A model generated the notes under the pieces. That model was not told the DNA's origin, ran no database searches, and saw only the letters and a program-made list of their open reading frames with translations. A program made the translations under genes and the position numbers. A DNA stretch of 64,000 bases from Undaria pinnatifida. Lineage: Eukaryota; Sar; Phaeophyceae; Laminariales; Alariaceae. The stretch lies in contig JABAKD010000035.1 in the NCBI GenBank assembly GCA_012845835.1, positions 124,001 to 188,000 on the forward strand, in the 5' to 3' direction. How positions within the stretch are numbered: the first letter of the stretch is position 1; each line of letters begins with the position of its first letter. Below are positions 31,901-42,850 of the stretch, piece by piece.

Positions 31901-32236
31901 TGACAAGAGAAAGGTACTCGTATGTACGAACAATTCGTACTTTCGTATCGACGTCAGGACCTCACTAACTCGCACTGTTCGCACGAACTTTGGCTACGAA
32001 CTGCGAAGCACCATCTAGCACCCCGAGAAAAAGACGGGCACTCGTCTCGAATTTACGTCCTCAAGTACCTCTGCTTTGTCAAAGCTGCCTGCCGTGTCCG
32101 ACGACACAGAATAAAACAAAACAGAGGTGCTCTGCATCACAGCGTCAACACGGGCCAACAATTAAAGCTGCCGCGCCGACTCTCATCGAAAGCGCACGTT
32201 TTTCGCCGCCGAAACAAAAAAGGCGGATATGCAACC
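31901..32236. repeat. Left arm of an inverted repeat split by copia
   Basis: From GACAAGAGAAAGGTACTCG this arm aligns with the reverse complement of about 41,350-41,685. The arm continues after the copia insertion at 41,116-41,150. It forms one side of a long imperfect hairpin of about 370 bp per arm. Confidence 0.82.
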
Positions 32237-32523
32237 TGTTGATTGTATGCTTGGATATGATGCGGATAAGATGACGGTTGAGTATTGTAGGGGTTTCCAG
32301 TGATAAGTTGGCTACATGATAGCGGAATATCGGGATGGTGGAAATACTCCGCCTATTTATCCGCTTTTCTTCCTGGCGAGCGCACTCCACGCTGCGCCTT
32401 GGCTAGGAGCAACGTAATATATATTTGTACGTCTTATACTTGTCTTCATACCGGTGACTCCACTACCCCACTATTGTCAGCTCAACGGGTAAGCCCTCTA
32501 CGCTTCGTAGGGATCAACAAACA
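32237..32523 (+). repeat. Left LTR of the young copia element
   Basis: This 287-bp LTR begins TGTTGATTGTATGC and ends ATCAACAAACA. It differs from the right LTR at only about four bases. It contains a TATATATTTG stretch that could serve as a TATA-like promoter. Confidence 0.92.
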
Positions 32524-32671
32524 CGATAGTTATCGCGTACGCGGTATTATCCCTGTTCGAAGCAAAAGGTGTTGAGTGACGTGGGCTCTTCTGCGGAAGA
32601 GAGCTAGCTGAAGATATCACAAAAACAGCCCTCCCCGTGAAAGGGAGCGAGCTGGGTGCCTTATTTGAACC

Positions 32672-33205
32672 ATGCCTGAGGGCGAGGTAAAAGTGGGCGT
32701 TGTGGACGTGAAGGCGTTGGCAGCGAGAGCGAGGACCTCTCAGCTGGCCAAGATACGGGAGCTGGAAGAGCTGCTCGCAATACGGGACCAACTCGAGAAA
32801 GAAATCGAGGGTGGTTTCCGTTATGGTTTCCGAACCATCGACCAGATTTCGGCAGGATGGCGCGAGTTCTACAGAATCGAAGGTCGCATTGAGAAAGGCG
32901 AACTCATCATTCGCGAGTACTCGCAACTTCTCCCCGAGCTCTCAAGCCTCTCTCTACGACTGGAGCAAACGCGAGGCATTTCTCAGCCGTCTCAGGTACC
33001 AGAGAGGGAAGCGGGCGTGGCCAGATGTGAGTCACAGCTCGTAATCCCAGTACTTGAGACTGGGAATGAGAGCACTGCTCAGCAGCAGCCGCAGCAGCAG
33101 CAGCAGCTCAAGACGGAGAAAAGTTTTATGGTGGAATTAGAGACGAGGAGGAAAGAGCAGGAGAAGCTCTTGCAGCTGCCATTGAAGCAGCAGCAGCAGC
33201 TGTGA
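32672..33205 (+). CDS. Coiled-coil, Gln-rich gag-like protein
   Basis: A 177-codon ORF starts at ATG 32,672, 149 bp after the left LTR, where a gag would begin. Residues of about 10-110 are charged and heptad-like (KIRELEELLAIRDQLEKEIE), strongly suggesting a coiled coil. The C-terminal part holds a SQLVIPVLETGNE segment and poly-Gln runs encoded by CAG repeats, ending in a TGA inside a CAG tract. The following frame (33,202-33,555) continues the same theme, so an indel in the CAG run has probably split one gene. There is no zinc knuckle. The assignment to Gag is from position only. Confidence 0.5.
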   Translation: MPEGEVKVGVVDVKALAARARTSQLAKIRELEELLAIRDQLEKEIEGGFRYGFRTIDQISAGWREFYRIEGRIEKGELIIREYSQLLPELSSLSLRLEQTRGISQPSQVPEREAGVARCESQLVIPVLETGNESTAQQQPQQQQQLKTEKSFMVELETRRKEQEKLLQLPLKQQQQL

Positions 33206-33555
33206 AGCAGCAGCAGCAGCAGCTGCAGCCTCCGGCGGCACCATCCCCTGTTTGGACGTCACAGCTCGTATACCCAATGCTTGAGACTGGGAGCGAGCGC
33301 ATTGCACAGCAGCAGCCGCAGGGGCAGCAGCAGCAGTTTGAGACGGGGGAGAAGGGATGGCTCGTAGACTCGGTTGTGAAACCAAACTACGAGCAGTATC
33401 CTCCGTGCTCCGTGGGAGCGCCGGCTGCTGAGCCCGTTGATACGTGGGCCAGGGTTGGGGTCGGCACGAGGTGTCTGGTTGCGGTGGAGGACGCTGGGTG
33501 TAGGAGGCACGGACACCCAGGTGGAGAACCCTTCCCACCGTTTGCACCAGACTGA
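33202..33555 (+). pseudogene. Continuation of the Gln-rich ORF in the -1 frame
   Basis: The frame overlaps the stop of the preceding ORF by four bases and opens with CAG repeats. It repeats the upstream module: TSQLVYPMLETGSE then poly-Gln, parallel to SQLVIPVLETGNE then poly-Gln about 230 bp earlier. There is no ATG at its start, so it reads best as the second part of one protein after a -1 frame change in the CAG tract. A programmed shift cannot be excluded but nothing specific supports it. Confidence 0.45.
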
Positions 33556-33559
33556 GGCA

Positions 33560-35900
33560 ACAACCACCGGTCATGCCATGAAAAGTTGTTGCTGTCCGGG
33601 CTTTGTCTTGATTCTAGAGTAATACAGCAGCGGTAGTTGACTTACGTAGCGATGCTCGAGCGATGACATGTTATTATTTGAGGCTGTGAGACGATCATTT
33701 TCTTTCGAATTCTTTGCGGTGAAGTCTTTGTTTTTCGCGTTAAATCATAGCAAAGGATAGAGTAGCTTGAGCAGAGGGACGGGCAGGATAAATGCTTGTG
33801 CCTGTCCCCCAGCCCCTCTGGCCCCAACGGCCGGCAAATGTGATTGCATGTGGTATGATAGCTCTGCTGATCAACAGGTTACTAGGCATAGGATGCAGGA
33901 TGCCTGACGGGTTTATAATAGATTATGTCAGCAGTAGCTGTTAATAGCGCTTGCTTGCGAAAAAAAGCGTATTTTCTGTCTGTCGTATGTAAAGCAGTTT
34001 AATACTTTGATTCATTTTCAATCAACCATTTTCCCTCACGCACCAAAGAGGGAAGGAATTGAGGAATTCGCCATCTCCGAAACATAGTATTTGAACTTGG
34101 TTGTGTGCCGTGAATTTTCTTAACATCCCTGGTACGATATCGTACGTCATTCGGTTTTACAGATAAACTGGTGACGGCTGGTGGCTGTAGGGGTATGGTC
34201 AGTACCAGTAGTATTATATTTCGGATACGCACGAGAGACGATGACAACATACGTGGTATTTCATGTGTCTTACACAATGCGGGTTACTTCCAGAATCGCT
34301 GATTGTCAACCTCACCAGCGATCTAGCATAGTGCGGTACACGAAATGAAGAAACCGGTAGCGAGGAAATATAGTGTTACTCACGTTTTATGATGCAATAT
34401 GTGGTGGAATACGAGTATGTGGTGGAAATATCAGGATGTGTTTTTCTCGTTAAACTGAAGATTCCACCCTCATCTTGTTCCAGTTATGCCTATTTTACTA
34501 TGAATACAAGGGCTCCGCATGGGCGCCGGCATTCGCCGGCGCCCATGCTTCGGGTAGGGCAGGGCAGCACTTCGACAACTTAAGGTGTAGCTGTCCGATT
34601 TGGCATGCATTGAACTTTAAAGTAATGCCAAGAGTTTAATACGAACATGGGATTATGAAAGTCAGGATTTGACAGAAGAAAAACGTAATAGTATACAACA
34701 AAGAAGGCAAGGATAGGCGAAACACACTATGTTAAATGCGCCGTCAAGTAAAAGTTGGCGTCTATCAAACAAAAATACCGAAAAGAGTATTATTGAGAAC
34801 CTGCGTCGCCTCTAGGCGAAACGAAATAGGCCTTGGCGTTAATGAAGATACTGCACTGCTGTCCCCGTGGCAATGGGTGTTCGAAGTCGACAGGATGCAA
34901 AGCCGGTTTGCATCAAACGTCGACATGGGGCCATGTCAGCCGGCGAGGTTTTGGAAGAAGATTGCTTTGTTTGTTACGTGAAGGCTGTCGCATTGATTGG
35001 TCTGCGTGGTCGCGGGCGAGCAGAAAAACGAAAAAGAGGTGGGCGATCTCTCGTTGCGGCGGCGTTGTCTAAGATAGGTGCGGGGGTGGCTTTGCTCGTA
35101 CGGGAGGTTGGCGTTGCGCTTCTTCTTCTCTGTTTTTTCTCGAGAAGGCGAGATATGTGTGTCTGCTATCTTTGCTTCGTGGGTGCTTTAACGTTGTCGA
35201 AATCGGACGCGTCCCCTCAATACATATTATCCGGAGTGCCTCTACCATAACGACTGCTGATAGTGCCGTGCGTGTTTCCTAGAGACTGATATATTATTTA
35301 CTGGTAGCAATAATCATACACCTTTCATTGCAACAATTTTTTTTCTTCATCCCATTTATTATCCCCGCACCATTCTCGCGCTCCCTCCCAGTAGTAACTC
35401 AGATCCGGGGTCACATAGCGGGCCATCCTCCTCCCTCCCCACTTCGGCACGTGCCTTCATTTTTACCGCGAGGAGAATCGAGCATTTTCTTCCCTCGTCG
35501 ACTCGCGTCGAATTGTACCTAGCAGGCGCTCTCAGCAGTTGATGTCTTTCTTTTTTCTGGCATTTTTGCAAAAAAAGTCAAATTTCATCGCGGTGGGTGT
35601 CGAACTCAACGACAACCAAATGTTGGTAGTATTCGAGGGTAAAACCACTTGACCACCGGGGCGGCCGGCTGACACTTGATTAAACCAAAACAGGACCTTT
35701 GCATAGAGATTACATTCCCTCCCCCATATTGTATGATACTACGATGGTTGACGCGATGTAGAATAAAGCGCCAAATACACAAATATCAGCCTACGCGGAG
35801 TTTTAGATATCATGAACAACGAACGATCGCGACGGCAGAGCACGGCAAAGCATAGCGCTTCGCTCTGCTGAGCTAGCGCTGCGCTGCGGTGCGCTGCTGA
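33560..35900. other. Non-coding interior of the young copia element
   Basis: Only short frames occur and no domain was recognised. It contains a perfect 14-bp hairpin at 34,517-34,548 and a GCTGCGCTGC-rich stretch near 35,860-35,960. Confidence 0.55.
34517..34548. other. Perfect 14-bp hairpin, loop ATTC
   Basis: GCATGGGCGCCGGC, ATTC, then its exact reverse complement. This GC-rich stem-loop stands out from AT-rich surroundings in the young copia element. No T run follows, so it does not look like a simple terminator. Confidence 0.8.
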
Positions 35901-35980
35901 GCTGAGCCGCAGGGCACTGCACGGCGCTTCGTTGCTGTGAGTTATAGCGCTGCGATGGGGCGCTGGGCGGTGTGGAGCTG

Positions 35981-36172
35981 ATGAGCCAAGCCCAGATCTC
36001 AGCCGATGAAGCTTCGTCAACTACAAAACAAATGGTGGTAGTCAAAGAAAAGCAAAAGCTGGACCGTTCCGCAACTAATGCACAGGCGTATGAAAATACG
36101 TGGAAGTGTGGTGAGCTAAAGCTTTATTTTTCCCCATCCGCCGGAGGATAATATATATATATATATATATCG
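35981..36172 (+). mobile_element. Probable 5'-truncated non-LTR retroelement fragment with (AT)n tail
   Basis: A 56-codon frame from ATG 35,981 ends KCGELKLYFSPSAGG at a TAA (36,149-36,151) that runs directly into (AT)n. The same terminal coding segment and stop, on the opposite strand, end in poly(A) in the insertion at 52,244-52,436. A shared 3' end, different 5' extents and simple-sequence tails are what target-primed insertion of a LINE or a derived SINE leaves. I found no RT or endonuclease sequence to name the family. Confidence 0.5.
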
Positions 36173-36452
36173 GCAAATGGTAGGAAGTTCACCTTACTAG
36201 ACGAAAAAAAAGAAAAAATCGCGAAACGGTTCAAAAATCGTGTTGGCAGAAAAACCAAATTTGCAGGAAGCAGCTGAAAGGTCAAGAAACAGGCAATATT
36301 TCAGTTGTTGTTGTTGTTCTCACATTAACTCGCATGATCAAGTCCGTGGTCACAGGACTGGTTCCAGTCACTCTGGAGCAGAGGAATACCCTAGGGAAAA
36401 AACACAAACAACCCAAGGGTGGTACACGCATAAATCACAGCTGACGCAATTC

Positions 36453-37355
36453 ATGCCTCCACCAGAAACATATAAAAGTGAGATCGGGAGTCAGTCTACG
36501 ATGTGCCAGGTCCATACCGGTGCATACGTCTCATTACTCGCGCCCGGGAAAACCGACTATACCGCTTGCCACCCAAGAAAGACTACCACGTATATATCAC
36601 ACGTAGTATCTATCACTACGCATACGCACAACAGACGCAAGTCAATTGGAAATAAGAAACAAAGAACAAAGAAGAGAAAGGAAAGGAAATGGGTGCATGG
36701 GGCCAAGAAAAAGAAAAGAAACATAATTTTAGGGGGGTCTACTGGCGAGGCTGCCACCAGAACGGGATGTCACATGTCACGTGGTCTTTCGACGGTCTAC
36801 AGCAGAAGTACTACGAACGACTTCCGATACGCCCACCGAAGCACGGACTACCGGCCAATTACGCGATCGACAGCTGGCCGTGGTTGTCACGTGTCTCTGT
36901 GTTGGAGGCCCCTGCCCTGCCTCTTGTTGGCCCTTGTTTGGGTAAAGCATGCGGTGTGCTCCATGGTCTCCCGGCAGCAGCACACCAGAACGTCCGCTCG
37001 TACGACGTATCATTCTTACAGGAAATGTAATATTTTTTTCTTCATCAATATGGACATAAACGGTTGTCATATATTGGACAGAGTGATGCGTGTACGACTA
37101 AACTTGCCAACGGCACTCGCACTGCACTTTGAGCTATCTGCTGTAGTTCTGGTTGCTACTAGTTGCTGCATTGTGTGCTTGAAGTTTCGCCCTTCGGCTA
37201 CTGCTGCTACACCTGCTGTTGTGTGTTTGCCAATGTCGTCAGTTGGCGTTCATGCTCGTCGTACATACTGCTGTTCTTACCGAGTAAGTACGGGTTTCCT
37301 CGTACCTCAATCAACCGTACGACGACGAGCTCAAAACAGAAGGGAGGTGACATGA
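36453..37355 (+). CDS. Hypothetical 300-codon ORF, no family recognised
   Basis: The longest uninterrupted ATG frame in the young copia element. It has a strongly basic Lys/Arg stretch (residues about 65-90, NLS-like in composition) and Cys/His without regular spacing. Its last 95 codons fall in the first unit of the 463-bp tandem repeat. Frame length alone is weak evidence here and nothing indicates a function. It may be non-coding. Confidence 0.25.
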   Translation: MPPPETYKSEIGSQSTMCQVHTGAYVSLLAPGKTDYTACHPRKTTTYISHVVSITTHTHNRRKSIGNKKQRTKKRKERKWVHGAKKKKRNIILGGSTGEAATRTGCHMSRGLSTVYSRSTTNDFRYAHRSTDYRPITRSTAGRGCHVSLCWRPLPCLLLALVWVKHAVCSMVSRQQHTRTSARTTYHSYRKCNIFFFINMDINGCHILDRVMRVRLNLPTALALHFELSAVVLVATSCCIVCLKFRPSATAATPAVVCLPMSSVGVHARRTYCCSYRVSTGFLVPQSTVRRRAQNRREVT

Positions 37356-37985
37356 AATGGCTTGGACAATGGCCACATAGAAGCGAGCACAGCGGGATAG
37401 TTCGCTGCGATTCAACCGCACTCGTTCATGCCTACAGCAGAGGCTGGCTGGAGTGTCAGCGGCCGTGCTAAGCCAGGGCCAAAGGCCGAAGAGACGGCTC
37501 TACCTCCTGGGTTTTGTCTCGAAATTCTGTTATATATTGGACAGAGTGATGCGTGTACGACTAAACTTGCCAACGGCACTCGCACTGCACTTTGAGCTAT
37601 CTGCTGTAGTTCTGGTTGCTACTAGTTGCTGCAGTATGAGCTAGAAGTTTCGCCCTTCGGTTACTGCTGCTACACCTGCTGTTGTGTGCTTGCCAATGTC
37701 GTCAGTTGGCGTTCACGCTCGTCGTACATACTGCTGTTCTCACCGAGTACGTACGGGTTTCTTCGTATCTCAACCGTACGACGACGAGCTCAAAACAGAA
37801 GGGAGGTGACATGAAAAAGCATGGACAATGGCCACATAGGAGCGAGCACAGCGGGATAGTTCGCTGCGGATCAACCGCATCCGTTCATGCCTACAGCAGA
37901 GGCTGCCTGAAGTGTCAGCGGCCGTGCTAAAGCCAGGGCCAAAGGCCGAAGAGATGGCTCTACCTGCTTGGTTTTGTCTCGAAAT
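37069..37985 (+). repeat. Two-copy tandem repeat, period 463 bp
   Basis: Units starting near 37,069 and 37,532 share TATATTGGACAGAGTGATGC at the start and GGTTTTGTCTCGAAAT at the end, with few differences. They lie in the interior of the young copia element. Confidence 0.92.
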
Positions 37986-39334
37986 ATTTAATTATGTTAC
38001 GTCAAAGTATCATGATTTGGGAGTTATTTTGTCCCGAAACGTCTTGCCGTCGGTAATTTGTGTCACGAAGTTGTTGGATATCGTCGGTAAGTTGTGTCAC
38101 GTTTTAGGTGAATCCACACTAAAAAATTGAATTTCCAGCTGGCAAAAGGAGCAGATACAAAAGCAATAAAAATGTCGGGCAAGAAACCAAACAAACTAGT
38201 AAAAAAGTACAGCAAAGAAACTAACGCTCGAGAGTATGCCACCGCAAAATTCCAAACATTATCACGTACCGTTTGGAAATGATGCCAATTTTGTAAAACA
38301 TTCAGGCGTTGCAGCCATTAGGATTCAACAATTTTTCCAAAATTCCTCCTGGACATGCGGTATTTTTGCAACTTCTCGCTCGTCTCGCTCGGCACCCGTC
38401 CGCGTTCACGTCGATGTGCGGAACGGACACGGCAGGGCGAGGGGCGTTGGAGCCGCCCCCCGAAGGCGGCGCTCGAACCAAGCTATATTCGACCGAGAAT
38501 TCCAGTTCCGCGAATCGCATACTTAGGCCGAGACAAAAAACTCCTGACCAAAGTCCATGACACCGAGGAATGATTTGATATATATTTATGGTATTGTAGT
38601 CTGACATGCTTTGCTTGACAATGATTTATAATAGGATTTTGATTGTGTTGAAGCCTCCTTTGGTTTGATCGCCCCCTCAACTCCCCCCGCTCTTATCGTG
38701 CGCGTGTGTAGAGTGTTATGATAAGAGGTATCCGATGTATGCCGGACGACAAAAATATTGATCAGGGGGAATGGGGTAGATTATAAGGTTCTTATAGTCC
38801 ACAGTTAGGTGCTCAAACATTTTATGTACGTAGTATACGAACATTTTGAGTACAGACGAAGATAGTCAACATTCCTGCGTTTGTTATGGAGTTCGTACCT
38901 GATACCGTATCTTATATACCAGGTACGCGTTTAAATCAAGGTTGCCAAACAGTTTAAAGGGTCGTTATTTCTTCATCGCGGTAGCTTATCAAGTAGCAGC
39001 ATGGACGAAGACTCTTGCAGCACTGTGATACTACGTGTCGCTCTTCCGGGAAGGAACGTGCGGAATTACTTGACCTTAGATATAACAACCTCGTCACGTG
39101 TAGCGAGGCGTTTGCGCTCTGATCTATCGGTACTCTGAAACAGAAATAAACACGCAGTTGAAGTCGTGCTATACCGGCATCAAACAGTTGTCGAGTCAAC
39201 TCTGCAATGTAGTGACATATTGCGAGATTTAATATGTTTTTGCGGGGTTTGCGGTTAATGGTGATACATGCGTTAGTTCGGGTAGGACAAACCCGCTCGA
39301 GGAAGGTCTCAAACAGACTGGCCTTTTTTGCGAG

Positions 39335-39655
39335 CTGATCGGATGCTTGAGAGCTGTTTCCAGGTACACCAAGTCGCCCAGGGAGATACACTGGAAGACG
39401 GTGGTTGGTATTTTAGATTATGTCTTTTTCATGAGTGATTTTGGCATTACTTTTCAGAGAAGCAGTGGACTGGAGCTGGTTGCGTATGCGAATGCAGACT
39501 ACGCCGGCAAGGCCACTGATAGGCGGTCGGTTTCCGGTGGGGCTGTCATGTGCGCAGGGGCATGCGTGTGCTGGTTTTCGAGAGTGCGTGACATTTTCGA
39601 TCACAGAAGCCGAGTACGTAGCACTGGCAGACACCATAAGTTTGAGATTTTCGGG
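39335..39655 (+). pseudogene. pol: copia RT C-terminus/RNase H fragment
   Basis: The frame reads LRAVSRYTKSPREIHWKTVV, then ELVAYANADYAGKATDRRSV with SGG, and after one frameshift SITEAEYVALAD. These are the standard copia landmarks before and in RNase H. An ELIGC segment just upstream shows that a piece between the two was deleted. The first acidic residue of the usual AYADADYAG block is Asn. The fragment resembles the RNase H of the copia element at 8.3-14.6 kb (both have KATDRRSVSG), so the two belong to related groups. Confidence 0.82.
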
Positions 39656-39659
39656 GCTC

Positions 39660-40040
39660 GGGGACGGTGACGATGTTTGGTAAAATACCCGGGGTCATCC
39701 CCGCGTAATCAGTCTATGGTTTTCTCAACTAGCCCCGTAATGAGACCTAGCTGAGCCAAGTCGTTCAGTTTATATTTTTTGGGGATTTGGGGACGGTGAC
39801 GATTTTTGGTAAAATGCCCGGGGTCATCCCCGCGTAATCAGTCTATGGTTTCTCAACTAGCCCCGTAATGAGACCCAGCTGAGCCAAATCGTTCAGTCTA
39901 CATTTTTTGGGACTTGGGGACGGCAACGGTTTTTTCGTAAACTACCGGGGGCCATCCCTGCGTAATCAGTCTATGGTTTTCTCAACTAGCCCCGTAATGA
40001 GACCCAGCTGAGCCAAACCGTTTAGTTTTCATCCTGCAAG
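39660..40040 (+). repeat. Three-copy tandem repeat, about 128-bp units
   Basis: Units begin GGGGACGG near 39,660, 39,789 and 39,916 and share CGTAATCAGTCTATGG and CAACTAGCCCCGTAATGAGA. They follow directly on the RNase H fragment. Confidence 0.92.
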
Positions 40041-40828
40041 GAGGGGTCACGCCCACCTGTTACTGCTTGTGCGGGGAAGGATTCGCTTGACCACTTGAGA
40101 GGATTATGGCTCGTTAAGTAGGAAAAAGGTCTCAAACTCGACGAGTTCGATACGTCTGAACCCGAGGGCGACTAACTTTTTCGCGAGCTGATTTGAATTG
40201 TTCCTTGACGGATAATTCTGCATGTATTAGCTGGATTTTAGTGCTTTTAAGAGTGCATGGTAGTTAGGGAGGCAAGTAACTGTTTCTTGACTTTTGAAGT
40301 AATACTGTTTTCACGATTGCGTTGTCTAGTATGGCATTATTTTGCTCTGGGTTTGAGCGTTTGGAATCTGAATGGATTTTTAGTATGTGACCAGCCGGGA
40401 GGCGTTTGCCTCATTCGAAAGTGAGTTTTGAGACTGCTGCCCAATCACACTTGTTGGCACCCCTGTTCTATGGAGCTGACAACCGTTTTGTAGGGAAAGC
40501 TGAATGCTGATTTTAAGGCCGATGTTCGAGTTTTCGGATTTGAGTTTTCGGTCTATGAATTTCGGATTTGAGTTTTTGTATTTAGGACTTAGAATTTTAC
40601 GACTTACCAGGTAGATCTTAGGTTCGTGAAGATTGATGTTGAATACCTTCCTTGAATTGTATCTCTAGATTTATGGAGTGCTTTTTAAGGACTATGGTGT
40701 TGCAATATTTCTTTCTTGTCACGGAGGTACTGGGAGGATATTGATTGACCGTAATTTTCATTGAATCGTTTTACCCTGATGATGTTACAATATAGCATTA
40801 TACCGTATCATTTACGAAGCAGGGAGGC
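40041..40828. other. AT-rich 3' interior of the young copia element
   Basis: No gene was recognised. Direct repeats of TTCGGATTTGAGTTTT occur near 40,535-40,580. The final bases form the purine-rich tract before the right LTR. Confidence 0.55.
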
Positions 40829-41115
40829 TGTTGATTGTATGCTTGGATATGATGCGGATATGATGACGGTTGAGTATTGTAGGGGTTTCCAGTGATAAGT
40901 TGGCTACGTGATAGCGGGATATCGGGATGGTGGAAATACTCCGCCTATTTATCCGCTTTTCTTCCTGGCGAGCGCACTCCACGCTGCGCCTTGGCTAGGA
41001 GCAACGTAATATATATTTGTACGTCTTATACTTGTCTTCATACCGGTGACTCCACTACCCCACTATTGTCAGCTCACCGGGTAAGCCCTCTACGCTTCGT
41101 AGGGATCAACAAACA
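40829..41115 (+). repeat. Right LTR of the young copia element
   Basis: A 287-bp partner of 32,237-32,523, with about four differences and the same TG...CA ends. It is followed by the TSD copy CAACC. Confidence 0.92.
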
Positions 41116-41685
41116 CAACCCGAACACAACCACCGCACGACGACTACCGCTGCAGATTCATGTCATCTCTGCCGAATAGACGACACTTCAACACATCTGC
41201 TTGAACAACAACACCCAACGCCCGCTACTCTAAAGCATCGCTCCTCGCCGCTAATAAACAAACGCGCGCATGAACCCGAACAGCACCGCACTACGCTGCA
41301 GATTCATCTCACCTTTGCCAGCGGTAGTCGTCGTGCGGTGGTGTTCGAGTTGCATGTCCGCCTTTTGGGGGGGGGCGACGAGAGACGTTCGCTTTCAATG
41401 CGAGGCGGCGCGGCAGCTTCAATTGCCGGCCCGCGTTGACGCTGTGATGCAGAGCACCTCTGTTTTGTTGTATTATGTGTCGGCAGACAAGGCAGGCAGC
41501 TTTTACAAGGCAGAGGTACTTGAGGAAGTAAATTCGAGACGAGTACCCGTTTTTTTTTCTCGGGGTGCTAGCTGGTGCTTTGTAGTTCGTAGCCAAGGTT
41601 CGTACGAACAGTGCGAGTTAGTGAGGTCCTGACGCCGATACGGAAGTTCGGACCGTTCGTATACAAGAGTACCTTTCTCTTGTCA
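41116..41685. repeat. Remainder of the inverted-repeat hairpin
   Basis: 41,116-41,150 continues the left arm interrupted at 32,236. 41,321-41,685 is the right arm. The 170-bp loop begins and ends with a direct repeat of GCTGCAGATTCAT (41,149 and 41,295). The arms diverge by scattered substitutions and indels. Confidence 0.8.
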
Positions 41686-41734
41686 CGAGTGCCCTAATTT
41701 GTTGTTCTCCGTGTTTTACCACCTGCCTTGTGTT

Positions 41735-42090
41735 TTTGCAGCGGCAACAGCAGTAGTCTATACTACTAACAATTGCCGTTGCTGTTAGTACTGCTTCTAC
41801 GTACGCGGTGGGCACGCGGCTTGACAAATTGGTAGTCGCTCCGCATAACTAACGACACTGGCTGTGACTGCTGTTGCGGCTTTTTAATAGTTCCAGCATA
41901 TAACCAATTTGTGCTTTTTCAGCAGCAGTACACTATTACACTGCACAATTGCCGTTGCGGTTGACACTGATTCTACGTACGCAGTAGGCGCGCAGCTTGA
42001 CAACATGGTAATTGTCCCCACATATCTAGTTATACTGGCGGTGACTGTGTTGCGGCTTCTCCGTTCCAGAATATAACTAATTTGGTTATC
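41735..42090 (+). repeat. Two-copy tandem repeat, period 176 bp
   Basis: CAATTGCCGTTGC starts at 41,770 and 41,946. Each unit continues through TTCTACGTACGC and GCAGCTTGACAA-like blocks. Confidence 0.75.
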
Positions 42091-42239
42091 GTCGTCGTGT
42101 GCTTCGTCCGTTATCGTATCGAATTTTTGTGGGCAACGTTCGGTTAAGCGCTAAACGCAGGCGTGCGTCTGCCGAGCCCCGCACGGTCTTCCTCGAAACT
42201 CGTCCAACTGCAGCTATCGACACTCCGCTAGGTCAATTC

Positions 42240-42850
42240 CAATGTAGGGACAGCAGCGTGGACTTGGTCGAAGGCCTTCGTCCCGAGGTCCTTCTGCGCG
42301 GCATTGACGGCTATCAGCAGCGTATGTTCGTCGGCAGTATCAGGTGAGTGTCCCGTGAAACACATTAGGTGCGCAGTTAAATAAAATGGGATATCACCAT
42401 CTTGGTATGTCGATTCGTGCAGACACAACAACACCACCATCTGGTCAACGATTTACGATACTCTTGTCTGAGTTGAGATTCTTCTGTAACGTCCGTTCAG
42501 TATTGCCGGCTGCCCGCTGCTCGTAGGCCTTCGGCCCGAGATCTTTCTGCGCACCATCGCCGATTGTCAACAGGGTCCGTTCGTCAGCAGTACTTAGGCG
42601 AATGTCTCGTCTATAAAATTTGGTCCGCAAGGAAATAAAGGGATGGTTCCGATCTTAGTGGGCCGATTTGCAGCGTTTTCTCTTGCAGACACATACTTCG
42701 ATCGGCGATCTACGATACGTTAAGATATTAGGTTCGCACGGAAATAAAATAGATGATTCCGATCCTATGAGCCGATTTGCAGCATTTCCTCTTGCAGACA
42801 CACACTTCGATCGGCGATCTAAGATATGTTTGTCTGGTATATGTACCTGT
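42240..42850 (+). repeat. Tandem modules upstream of the Helitron ORFs
   Basis: A GGCCTTCG[TG]CCCGAG module recurs near 42,269 and 42,524. An ACTTCGATCGGCGATCTA module recurs near 42,696 and 42,806. No gene was recognised. This is probably 5' Helitron or leader sequence. Confidence 0.65.

Larger units (their letters stand above)
32237..41115 (+). mobile_element. Young copia-type LTR element with deleted pol
   Basis: Two 287-bp LTRs (32,237-32,523 and 40,829-41,115) differ at about four positions, and CAACC flanks both outer ends (32,232-32,236 and 41,116-41,120). A purine tract AGCAGGGAGG precedes the right LTR. The only recognisable pol part is a copia RNase H fragment near the 3' end, on the plus strand. 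A gag-like coiled-coil ORF follows the left LTR. The other roughly 6 kb are non-coding or unassigned. The near-identical LTRs mean recent movement, so its enzymes were very probably supplied in trans. Confidence 0.9.

Noticed and set aside
35596-35672. tRNA-like sequence on the minus strand (TGGTCAAGTGG and AGTTCGACACC resemble tRNA A and B boxes)
   Set aside because: The acceptor and T stems do not pair properly at normal positions and no clear anticodon arm forms; at best a decayed tRNA-derived piece.
36149-36172. (AT)n as a promoter TATA region
   Set aside because: It is a simple microsatellite directly after the stop of the non-LTR fragment and is better explained as its tail.
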